A DNA stretch of 64,000 nucleotides, from assembly GCA_025531455.1 (NCBI GenBank), contig JAMYHL010000007.1, positions 558,001 to 622,000 of the forward strand, given 5' to 3'. The position numbers were made by a program, and so were the translations under genes. The stretch comes from Apiotrichum sp. Y4204 (taxonomy: Eukaryota; Basidiomycota; Tremellomycetes; Trichosporonales; Trichosporonaceae). Below the pieces are notes generated by a model. That model was not told where the DNA came from. It saw only the letters and a list, made by a program, of their open reading frames with translations, and ran no database searches. Below, piece by piece: positions 55,025-64,000 of this stretch; position 1 is the first letter of the stretch, and each line of letters opens with the position of its first letter.

Positions 55025-56174
55025 TGTGTCGATGTGGAGGTGGATGAGAGGGTTGGAGTGGTGTGTGGTTTGGTCGTGTGCGGGGAGAATGCTGCTCGGT
55101 CCCGCCTGTCTGGGGGTTATAAACAAAACGAGATGCGGATGCGACGGAGGAGAGGATGCAGACGGCGACACGATTGCATGTACCCACTACTGTGTGTGTT
55201 GACAATGGCGCCAGCTGCCCAGATGGCGTTCACATTGCACGCTGGCGGACATTTACTCACCTCTTCCGGACAGCGGCAACCGACCGTTGAACGATGACGT
55301 CCACGCACCATTCATTCCCATGTGCTCACCCCAGCCCAGGGTTAGAATACCGACAAGGGTCCCCTTGCTCCTGATCAGTGACCACCCGGGTAAACAAAAT
55401 GCAGCACATGCATACTGTACAGTGCGGCAAATGCTGTTGATACCGGTGCCAACTCCCGCGATCCCGCAAGATCGCAGGACGACACTTGGCACCATGAGGG
55501 GCCCACGCACGAGTGCCCGCGAGCACTAGCACCACGCTCGACCACACCCGACTGGGACCCCGGCCGGCCCCCGCACTAGGCGACGCGCTTGGCTTCTGAA
55601 CCCCCCGGTCCGTCCGGAATGGCAGAAGTAGTCAGGAATTACGGCGCCACGGCACAGGACTGTGCGCAACTGTGTGCAGGACAGGGGAGGGGGACGCAAG
55701 TCTTGGCCGTGGTCTGCTCAATCAATCAGGTACGTTCCGAGCACAGTGCAGAGAAGACCGAGACCGCTGCCGGCAGCGTCGGCACCGGCATGGATTCCCA
55801 GAACTTCCACTAGTTCGATCATTCGAGGTTTCCATTCATGCGTCCACGCCAGACCAGACTAACAACACCTATTTACAGTACTGTCCACGGTGCGGCGGAG
55901 TGCGAGACCCCTTGCCGGCCTCCACACTAGGTTTCACGCTTGGCTTGCTCGGCACCTGCCTGTGCGTCGTCGCCATCACCGAAGCCCCATACGGTCACTC
56001 GCGGTTTCCGGCAATGACTGGAGCCGGTCGCCATGTGCCACGGAGGTGCCGCATATGTCCGCGCCTCATGGCATCGGCATCGGTCCGGCATTCCGACCGA
56101 TGACCGTCGCCGATGCTTGAGCGCGAGTCGGCCGAGCCCGTCAGCCATGTCTCCGTGTCTAGGACATATCGTCG
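55025..56174. other. Intergenic, no gene seen
   Basis: About 1.15 kb. Several overlapping short frames, none convincing. The part just left of 56175 could hold a short last exon of the DUF4246 gene. Confidence 0.5.
55117..55124 (-). promoter_or_regulatory. TATA box of the lipocalin-like gene
   Basis: GTTTATAA on the minus strand, about 93 bp before the ATG at 55024. Confidence 0.5.
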
Positions 56175-58145
56175 TCACTCTGGACTAGTCAGCACCTGAA
56201 AACGTATCCTACTCACCTCTTCTTCTTCGCTTATCTCCATGTCCTTATCTGGGATCTGCTCTCTGACCCGCTTACGCTCACGCAGCATCTCTGCTCGAAT
56301 ACGGCCTGCCACCGTGAGGTCGTACGGACAGGCGAGCTCCTCGTGCACCTGTTGAGCAATCTCCGGCGGAAGGTTCTCGCTGACAGCGTGGAGGATGCTA
56401 CCCTCTCCGGCCCAGTGTAGCTGTTGCGGAGGCACGCGGGACGTGCTCGGAATGCGGAGTGCGGGATCCACCAGGAAGATGCCAATTGCCTTGCGGTGTC
56501 CGGGGCGGGTCTTGTCGGCGAGCTCAAAAGGCTCCACCTTGTGGTCGAGGACGTTCGGGAACACGACCAGACGGCCGGTGACCGAGAGAGTGCTGCCCAG
56601 CGGGACATGCGACGACGCTTTTCCATATATCCTGTCCCGGGCATGAGTCCTTTCCCCCCGATTCTGCTCCATGATTTCCACGCCATTTAACGAGTAGCGG
56701 CCGAGATTGTCCGCATCCGGTTCCCGCTCGCTTTGAGCTGCGCGGAACGAGAGGCGCGAGGGGGTGATATTTTCAATGTCGTAGTAGTAGATGGCACTGG
56801 CGACAATGTGTTCATTGCGCATGCCCTCCCGGTGCCACCGTCCACCGGCGTAAGAGGGGTTCTCGGGCGTTAGGTAGTGGTTGTTGATCGTCACGATAAC
56901 CTGTAACCGATCAACCGCCGGGTCGCCCAGGCCGACCGCCGCCAGACCCTCACGTATGTCCTGTAGCGGGACGACCTGTACCGGGTCTAGTGGCTCTGGC
57001 TGGGCAGCGGGATGGTTTCGGCGGAAGACTTCCAAGTCCGTGTTGCGGCCATACAGCACAGGCTGACAATTGGGCGGCACGCCCTTGCGTGATACGTGAG
57101 TTTGTACGTTGCAGTTGCCTCTGCATGTTTCCGGCGAGAGGCAGGACCAGAGGTTGTATGGCATGAGCCAGGGGATGCGGCGCGTGCCCTCCAATTGGGG
57201 CCCAAGACGGGTGTTCTTCACTGCCTGGATGACGGCGACAAACGAGGGTAGCGCGGCCTCGATCACTTGCTCAATCATGTCATACACCGCCGCATGGCGT
57301 TCTGGATGCAGATTGTTGACGTAGCTTACGAGGTGGCACTTGCCATCAATAACCTCGACATCAGTGGGCAGCCACGAGTGCTGGACGCTCGCAATGGTCC
57401 TGTATTCCTTGCGGCTGCGGAGGTCACCAATACCGAGCTGGCCGATCACATTGCCCTTCCCCATGGCGGAGAGGCAGTTGTCGCGCGTGAGCATGTCGGC
57501 GGCGAGAGCGGTGGTGCGCCCGTACACGAGCGGGAAGAGGGCGGGATGCACTAGAGAGAGAAGCACCTTGCCGTGGTCGGCGCGGTAGTCGCCTCCTTCG
57601 CGGCTTTCTTTCTCGAGCGGCCCGAGCCTGACGCGGGTCTTTGCAGTGAAGGCTTCTGGAAGTGTCTGTTTGTACACGGCTGCGTCGACATCAAAGATGC
57701 GCACAGCGTCGTTTCCCTGCGCCTCGCATGCGGCGGCTTTGGCGCGCAGCTCGGCAATGCACGCGTCGAACATGGCGGACGTGAAGCCCGTTGCGGCAAG
57801 GTCAGGCGGAAGCGACGTGAATGCGAGACCGGGTATCTCGGGGTGCTTAGTCGCTGCCCCCGGCTGTGAAGCCTTCAATCCGGGTTCACGCGTTGGGTCA
57901 GGATGTACCATTGCCTCGCGCCACGCCGCGACGGCCGATTCGTCAGTGACCGCCGTCCGCCACTCTGGGTGGTCAGTCACCTCGTTGATAAACCAGAGCA
58001 TCGCGCGCTCGCGGAGCGCAAGCGGAGAATGTTTCCAGCCAACCACCGCAGGCGGGAAGAATGGCGGCCGGCTGAACGTCCACCGTAAGTGGTCTTCGGG
58101 GAGGAGGAGGAATGGCCTGTTGGAAGCTGTATAGATGTCGCCCAT
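56175..58145 (-). CDS. DUF4246 domain protein, probable Fe(II)/2-oxoglutarate-type fold
   Basis: Large fungal protein family without assigned substrate. I start at the ATG at 58145 (MGDIYTASNRPFLLLPEDHL); the frame extends 14 codons upstream only to a TTG. About 656 residues. Family landmarks: HPALFPLVYGRT (about 57530), MPYNLWSCLSPETCRGNCN (about 57150), and AGGRWHREGMRNEHIVAS (about 56820) followed by YYYDIENIT. Near the C-terminus are LVVFPNVLDHKVEPFE and GHRKAIGIFLVDP. The order H-x-E, distal His and Arg fits the metal and co-substrate residues of 2-oxoglutarate oxygenases. The last exon edge is unclear: GTGAGT at about 56216 may start a short intron (21 or 32 nt), changing the final residues only. 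Probably cytosolic. Confidence 0.85.
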   Translation of the reverse strand: MGDIYTASNRPFLLLPEDHLRWTFSRPPFFPPAVVGWKHSPLALRERAMLWFINEVTDHPEWRTAVTDESAVAAWREAMVHPDPTREPGLKASQPGAATKHPEIPGLAFTSLPPDLAATGFTSAMFDACIAELRAKAAACEAQGNDAVRIFDVDAAVYKQTLPEAFTAKTRVRLGPLEKESREGGDYRADHGKVLLSLVHPALFPLVYGRTTALAADMLTRDNCLSAMGKGNVIGQLGIGDLRSRKEYRTIASVQHSWLPTDVEVIDGKCHLVSYVNNLHPERHAAVYDMIEQVIEAALPSFVAVIQAVKNTRLGPQLEGTRRIPWLMPYNLWSCLSPETCRGNCNVQTHVSRKGVPPNCQPVLYGRNTDLEVFRRNHPAAQPEPLDPVQVVPLQDIREGLAAVGLGDPAVDRLQVIVTINNHYLTPENPSYAGGRWHREGMRNEHIVASAIYYYDIENITPSRLSFRAAQSEREPDADNLGRYSLNGVEIMEQNRGERTHARDRIYGKASSHVPLGSTLSVTGRLVVFPNVLDHKVEPFELADKTRPGHRKAIGIFLVDPALRIPSTSRVPPQQLHWAGEGSILHAVSENLPPEIAQQVHEELACPYDLTVAGRIRAEMLRERKRVREQIPDKDMEISEEEEVSRIRFQVLTSPE

Positions 58146-58588
58146 TGTCAGTGAGAGTAGTGTTAGATTTGGGGGAAGGAAGTGCAAGGCGGTATAAGTA
58201 CGCGTTTGTCAGAGGTGGATCGCAAAGACCAAGATCTCGAAATGAACAAGTTACAGATCGGAGAGTTTCAGATGGCACCGCTGAAAGGTACGAGAGATCT
58301 CATGATCTCATGATCTCACCGCCACACATCGCACAGTTTCCGTGATCGAGCTAGATTGAGTCGTCGTGGGTCGGAGCCGAAGTGCTTCTACAACAGTTCT
58401 CAGAACCATGGATACTCACAGCACCACGTCATGCGTTATCCCTTGCGACTGAGTCGGAACTGACTCGACATGAACCTGAGGAGGAGGAGGTGCAAACACT
58501 CGACTTCTTAAGTGCAGACTTCTGCAAGCTCCGAGCTTCATTCTAGCCTCTAGCCGCCACCAAGCTGACAGTTTCCAACACCTTCGAC
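58146..58588. other. Divergent promoter region
   Basis: 443 bp between two divergent genes. ATGATCTC is repeated at about 58298-58320. Nothing else is recognised. Confidence 0.5.
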
Positions 58589-59296
58589 ATGGCAGACTTC
58601 GAAACCGAGTCCGAGTTCGAGTTCGAGTTTGTACACATCGACAAGGAAGACGCCGAGGGGACACGCACCTACGCCGCAGAGGACGGATTCCTCGTCGTCG
58701 GCCAGCCGCTGAGCTACGCGCACTCGTTGAAAAGCGGGATACCCCCCTCCTCTGCGCCGGTGGTGTACGCCTCGACCCCCGAAACTCCCGAGAGCGACGG
58801 AGAGTACGGTGAATACGTTGCGTGGGACCTCGAGGAGTACATACGGTGGGACAATTTATGGTGCCACCCTTTCGAGCCGTACGAGCAGAATTCCGCCGTC
58901 GTCGCGCCAGCGCGCGGTAGGCCGAGTGCGCGCCGCGCGCTCACCATAGAGGCGCGGGCGCTGGGACGCGTCGAGCGCCCGACATTGGTGCCCTCAAAGC
59001 CCCGTAGCCCGCGACAGTGGAAGAAGGCCGAGCGGCGATTGCACGCTATGGCCGACCAGCAACGTGCGGGTCATGCGTGCGAGGTGCCGGTGCGTCCGGT
59101 GCGTGCGCGCCCGAGTCCGACTGATGGTCGTGCTGCAGCTGGTGCGACCCCTCAGCCAGCGAAGCCGCCGGCACAGGAATTAGGGCCGACCCCCGAGAGC
59201 ACGCCAAGCGCTGAGAGGGAAGCCGAGACGCCAACGCGCAGGACCGCCCGATACAACAGACGCCGGCAACGCAGGCGCGAGGAGGGTAGTCGATGA
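58589..59296 (+). CDS. Hypothetical acidic-to-basic disordered protein
   Basis: Not recognised. 235 residues without intron, from the ATG at 58589. The start is acidic and aromatic, with an alternating Glu-Phe run (SEFEFEFVHIDKEDAEGT), then EYVAWDLEEYIRWDNLW. The second half is basic and Pro/Ala-rich and ends RRQRRREEGSR, which could be a nuclear localisation signal or nucleic-acid-binding tail. There is no membrane segment. The strong charge shift along the chain is its main feature. The open frame and composition support a gene; conservation is unknown. Confidence 0.58.
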   Translation: MADFETESEFEFEFVHIDKEDAEGTRTYAAEDGFLVVGQPLSYAHSLKSGIPPSSAPVVYASTPETPESDGEYGEYVAWDLEEYIRWDNLWCHPFEPYEQNSAVVAPARGRPSARRALTIEARALGRVERPTLVPSKPRSPRQWKKAERRLHAMADQQRAGHACEVPVRPVRARPSPTDGRAAAGATPQPAKPPAQELGPTPESTPSAEREAETPTRRTARYNRRRQRRREEGSR

Positions 59297-59513
59297 CGGC
59301 GCCCAACTGTTCATAAAAGGTGACCAGCTGTCGAGCTGGGGATGAGAATGGCGGGAGGATATGGGGCTACGCACAAGTGGTAGACATCATCACTTTCAGT
59401 TATAATCAATGCATCGGGTAAACTCCCATTGACCGTACAGATACCACTTGACCGTACAAATACCACGGCGAGCCTAGTTGTACACACGATTGAGACCGAA
59501 GAAAAAGTACAGG
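59297..59513. other. Short convergent intergenic
   Basis: 217 bp between the convergent stop codons. TACCACTTGACCGTACA-like sequence occurs twice near 59430-59465. No gene is seen. Confidence 0.5.
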
Positions 59514-62500
59514 CTAGAAACCGATTTCTGGGATGAGCAAGGACATGGGCAAGAACGCACTCTTGAACAGCAGATCGAGGGTGCCAAGGGAAACGGGCTT
59601 GACGAGGCTATTATCAGTAATGCACAAGTTATCACACCCACTATCCATCGACGCCGGATGCAAACGCTTTGCGCTTATCGTCGACTGTTGCGAGGCCGGT
59701 CAGAGCAAAGATCTTGGTGTGGTTGTCGAGCACCGGCATCGGGGGGAGGAGAACGTTTGAGGGGCAGCTCGGGTCGAATGGCGGACCGAGCGGCGACGGC
59801 GGCGGTATGTCGCTCGTCTGGTGTGGGCACAGCGCGCGGCGTGCCGACTCGATTCGCCGCACCGCCCGCGTGGCTTCCAGGCCGTCCATCACCGGCATCG
59901 TAATGTCCATGAGGATTGCACTGGGGTTAGCAAACAAACACGGGCTTAAGTCTGGGATCTTCTATCATCTACTCACTCCCAGTAGTTTGGCGGCGAGGAC
60001 CGGAACAGTTCCACGCCAACGGCACCATTCACGGCCTCGGTGTACTCAAACTGGCGCTTCTTCAGCAACGCAATCAACACGCGGCGGTTGATAGGGTTAT
60101 CCTCGACGACCATTATGCGCGGCGGGCGACAGTGGCGAAGTTCGCCGCCGAGCGGAGTATGGTGCTGTGGCTGGCACGACGCGAGCATGACTCCGCCGTC
60201 GGCGATCGACACGGTCGAGAAGCCAGTCACGTTTGAGCCGACGCTCGATGCCGCGCTGCTCGAGGGACGCGGGATGTCGGGAGACTGCATGCATGTTATT
60301 GGTGTCGTTGGTGCCGTCGAAGTGGCGGTCGTGGCGGTGACCCGGCCAGCGGGGTGCATTACACCTGATCCGGGGGCGAGGGGGGCGCTGAATGCGCGGG
60401 AGGGGAGCGGGCGGATGCGCATGCCGCGCGGATGGTGGGGCGGGCACGACGCAGAGGGGACCGAGGACGCGGGCGAGGGCGACTCGATGGTCAGACTCGG
60501 AGGGGGGCGGCCGGCCGAGGAGGAGGGGGACGAGCTGGGGGTCGACATGCTGCCGAGCGGCGTGCGAGGCCGGTGAGCGAGGAGCATTCTTGACGCATCT
60601 TTCACTCTGGCGAACGGGTCGCTGCCGGAATTCATGCTCATGCTTTCCCGACGGTCATCAAACTTGCGCAGGTACGCGAGCGCGCCGAGGAGCTCGGGGT
60701 TGTGCGGGTCCTTTGTCCATGCGACTGCCGCCTCGAGGGCGCGCACAAAAGGTGCAATGCCCAAGGGCTTGTACAGAATACCAGTGTACGCCTTTGTGCG
60801 GCCCATGGCCTCGAGCGTCTTCATGTCCTGGATCTTGAACGAGATGACAAGCAGCATCGGGCGCTCGCCGTATGATTCGCGAATGTCCTGCGTGACGCCC
60901 TCGGCCTCGTTTACGATAAGGATGTCCGCCTCGGCCAGGTTATTCGTCACGCTGAAGCCGTGGCACAGTGCGTAGTTGCCCAGCACCTCGGCCTGGAGGT
61001 GCAACCCGCGGTGCGATGGCGTGTAGTTTACAAACGCAAGCTTGTATCCCTTGCCAAAGGTTGAGTTGATGCCAGGAAGCGGTGCGCCATCCTCGTCCTC
61101 GTCGACCGTCTCCACCTCAAACTGGATACGGATCTCGGTACCCACGTCTTCGGCAGAGTAGACGTTGAGGTTGCCGCGCATCGCGTCGGAAGTGACAATA
61201 TTCCCCACAATGGCGAGTCCAAGCCCCGTTCCGGGCTGCAGCGGATTCTCCTGGGCAAACGGCTGGAACATCTGGTTCTTGAGGAACTCCTGTCCGATGC
61301 CCTTACCCGTGTCGATGACGCGGATCTCGACAGGAATGCGCCGCTCCTCGGGCGGGTGCGGCAGCTCGCGCAGCGCAATCTGCACATATCCCTCTTTCGT
61401 GTATTTGAGCGAATTGTTGTACAAGTTCATGATGATGCGCCGCAGACCGCCCGTCTCGCAAATGACGTTCCAGCCCTTTGGGCGGAACCCGACGTCGAGC
61501 ACAGACTCGACGTTGGAGAGGTTCTGCTGAACGTTGAGCCGCTGCTCGGCTGGCAAGAGTTCCTTGTGTTCTGGCGAGTAGAAGCAACCAAGATCGCTGT
61601 CGCAGTCCATCATCTGCATCTGGCGCGCGCGCTGGCCAAGCCAGCACCCCTCAAGGGTGGAGTGGATGAGCTCGGCGAGGTCGACGCGGCGGAACTGAAT
61701 TTGGCGCGTCGTGTGGTCCTTGCCTTCAATGCTAAGCTTTGCAAAGTCGAGGACGTGGTTCACCGTCTCAATGAGCTGAAGGCCGCATGTGCGCAGCGTG
61801 GCAAGGAACGCCTCCTGGGCGGTATCCAGCGGCGTATCTGAGAGGAGCTCGCCGGCGGCCAGCATCCCGTGCAGGGGGGTACGCAGTTCGTGGCTTACCG
61901 ACGAGATGATGACATTCTTGGACCGGTCGGCGAGGACAGTCTTGCGGCGGAGCACGGCCGAGAGGATAATCGCGCCGATAGCACGGAGGAACTGCAGTTC
62001 AAAGCCCTCAAGGAACTGCTTGCCCTTATCGTGCGTGTGTGCCGTAATCATCGCGAATGGCTGCTGGTCGATGCCCATGACGGGCACCACCATCGCGTAC
62101 TTGATACTCTTGGGGAACACCCAGCGGAGCCATGGCGGGGGCACGTTGAAGATACGCCCGTCGCGATGCTCGGTGAGGAAATGGGAGACGTGCTCGTACT
62201 GGTAGGGTTCGAGGGAGCGTGCGCGCAGCTCGTGAGGAGAGGTGGTCGCCAGAATGGGGAACGAGGCGGGGGGGATGTCGCCGCTCAAGCTTGCGCACTC
62301 TGTCGCTTGCATAGAGGCGCCCGCGTGCGACGAGTATGGATTCGCCTGGTAGGTCACGAATGTAGAGTCGTCCGGCGCGCGCAGCTCGACGCGCTCAAAC
62401 TGCCCGATATCCAAGATTGTGCACCCGTCTAAATCGAGGGTTGTCATGATCAGCTCGGCCGCGCGGCGATACACGTGGTTGAGGTGCATGTCCATGTGTG

Positions 62501-64000
62501 ACTTGCCGACGAGGTCCTCGTCCTTGATCTCGAGGCATTCGCGGGTAAAGTTTTCCATGGACTGCTGTACGCGATCACGAACGCGGAGCTGCAGCCTGTC
62601 GCGCCAGAGCTCGAGCTCGCGCATGACAATTGCGGCAAACTCTTTGAGAATGAGACGCGAGCGCGGGGAGAACTCGGAGCGGGGCCGGTCGTCCGCCACC
62701 GCCAATGTACCGAGATTGTACCCATCAGCAGTGCGCAGTGGGGCACCCGCGTAGAATCTCATGCGTGGGTAGTTCTTCACGACGGGGCTGTTCTTGAACC
62801 GCCAGTCCTTGGTCGTATCCAATACCACGAACGGTTCGTCGCTGTTCAACAGCACGACGTGCGCACAGAATCCTACGGACCGCCGCATGTCGTTCACAGA
62901 GTACCCGAGACCCGAGTACGACTTGTACCAGTGCGCCTCGCTGTCGAGCAGCGACAAGAACGCAAGGCGCGAGTTGAACACGAGCTTGGTCATGTGCACG
63001 ATGCGGTCAAAGTTGAGATCGCTGCCCGTCTGGAGGATATTGAAGCTGTACAGCGCCTTGAGGCGCTCGGCCTCGTTTGGCGGCATCGGCGCCGGAAGGA
63101 ATCCGTGCGTTTCGTAAAAGGCGCGAATCTCATCTGGGTGCCGAATGTTCTTGTATTTGCTATAATCCCCGGGCTGTGCCACAGATGCCACAGATGAAGT
63201 CTCTGATTGGTGCGGCGGACGGTCGTAATAGTCCGAGTCTGGCGGGTGGTTCATGAGGCTGTGTGGACAGACGTCGTGCGGATGCAGCGGCGCGTGTCCC
63301 TGGGGGTGGCCGTGGGTGTGGTGCTCGTCGTCGTCGTCGTCGTGGAGCTGGCGCTGCCGCGTGGATACCACAGGCGAGTGGGGCGCAGAAGTAGGCCGAT
63401 GGAGAGACGGGTGGCGCTCAGAGTGGTGCCGCTCAGTGGTGAACATCTGGGCCTTGTGGTGCTGACCCTCCTTCATCGGCATCGTCGTGTCATGCCGCGG
63501 CGAGCCGGGGAATAGCGGGGTATGGAGCGGATCAAACGAGCCTTGGGAGTACGCGAGCGCAAACTCGTGCCAACCCCTTGCGCACTCTTCGGCGAGGTTC
63601 GTGAGCTGTCCCGAGAGATTGGTCCGTGAGCGGCGGGTGACGCTCGCGCGCCGCCGCAGCCGGGGCGGGCATTCGTACCCTGGTACGTGGGGCGGATAGT
63701 CGTACCCATGCACGTACTGCGGGGGTTTCGCAGGCAGCGAGGAGCCAAAGACTGCCTCATTCCACTCTGCGTGGTGGTACGGTATCGCGATGGGGCTCTT
63801 GAGCTGGGGCCCAGACGCCGGGACGGGGGCTGGGGCCTGTGGTTCCGAGTGGTCCAGGGGTGGAGATGGGGTACGCGGCGGAACTGGCTGGGCGAACGCC
63901 GCTGGCGGGGGAAACAGTGGCGGAGCCCACATGTGGCCTGCTGTGAGGCGATCGTCGCGGTCGCCTGCGCGCGGCTCGTGCGGAAGGATGGGGCGGCGGC
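59514..64000 (-). CDS. Hybrid histidine kinase (GAF, HisKA, HATPase, receiver), 5' end open
   Basis: Two-component sensor kinase, probably cytosolic, feeding a His-Asp phosphorelay. The frame is open to the window edge, so the N-terminus may continue beyond 64000; the first ATG inside is at 63932. Order: a disordered Pro/His-rich N-terminus; GAF domain (about 63060-62600, ERLKALYSFNILQTG, WYKSYSGLGYSV, FYAGAPLRTADGYNLG); a middle sensory part; H-box SSVSHELRTPLHG (about 61890); N-box LYNNSLKYT; G-boxes VIDTGKGIG and GTGLGLAIVG; a receiver-like domain without the phospho-Asp (about 61045-60690); a Ser/Pro linker; and a true receiver (about 60115-59560) with VVEDNPINRR, ILMDITMPVMDG, FALTG and YLVKPVSL. 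Two introns, 59921-59976 and 59608-59641, split the receiver. The stop is TAG at 59514-59516. Confidence 0.92.

Noticed and set aside
58145..58187. Upstream extension of the DUF4246 protein
   Set aside because: The frame extends to a TTG only. The ATG at 58145 fits a normal start and the extra residues are not conserved-looking.

Overview
The window looks like nuclear DNA of a basidiomycete yeast, most likely a Tremellomycete of the Trichosporonales type (Cutaneotrichosporon, Apiotrichum, Vanrija). The sequence is GC-rich and genes lie on both strands. Many genes are split by very short GT-AG introns (about 33-60 nt) with CTNAC/CTGAC-like branch points just before the acceptor. TATA-like boxes sit about 85-110 bp before several start codons. 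The order assignment is inference from this style and from protein resemblance; no search was run.

Layout. 1-3840 (+): 3' part of an Osh1/Osh2-type oxysterol-binding protein (ankyrin, PH, FFAT, sterol-binding domain), convergent with NAR1 (4090-6043, -), the cytosolic Fe-S assembly factor. 7374-8567 (+): secreted GH128-like glucanase. 9143-9899 (+), 10279-10932 (-) and 11653-13878 (-): proteins I do not recognise. 16086-18936 (+): MFS sugar transporter with many introns. 21734-23915 (+): intracellular-type GH13 alpha-amylase. 25070-28624 (+): ATP-dependent 6-phosphofructokinase. 29329-31648 (-): SLX4-like endonuclease scaffold, divergent from a MATH-BTB protein (32371-35091, +). 35600-36634 (+): VanZ-like membrane protein, convergent with an Sld3-like replication initiation factor (36727-38270, -). 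38875-40449 (-): GPI-type aspartic protease. 43919-45204 (+): F-box-like protein. 45341-48413 (-): membrane protein of unknown function with an in-frame TAG. 51456-53024 (+): proline-rich repeat protein. 53843-55024 (-): lipocalin-like protein. 56175-58145 (-): DUF4246 protein with oxygenase-like residues. 58589-59296 (+): hypothetical protein. 59514-64000 (-): hybrid histidine kinase running off the right edge.

The genes are mostly housekeeping, with carbohydrate metabolism over-represented between 7 and 29 kb (glucanase, sugar transporter, amylase, phosphofructokinase). They are separate transcription units, and nothing shows that they form a cluster. I see no transposon, rRNA, tRNA, CRISPR array or virus-derived gene, and no convincing multi-gene novel system. 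The best leads are a probable pseudo-receiver domain in the histidine kinase, the oxygenase-like residue set in the DUF4246 protein, a perfect FFAT motif in the Osh protein, a GC-AG intron after a 7-codon first exon in NAR1, a 10-nt microexon in the transporter, two reading-frame anomalies (SLX4-like and unknown membrane protein), and a 26-bp inverted repeat with a 65-bp tandem duplication near 15.3 kb.
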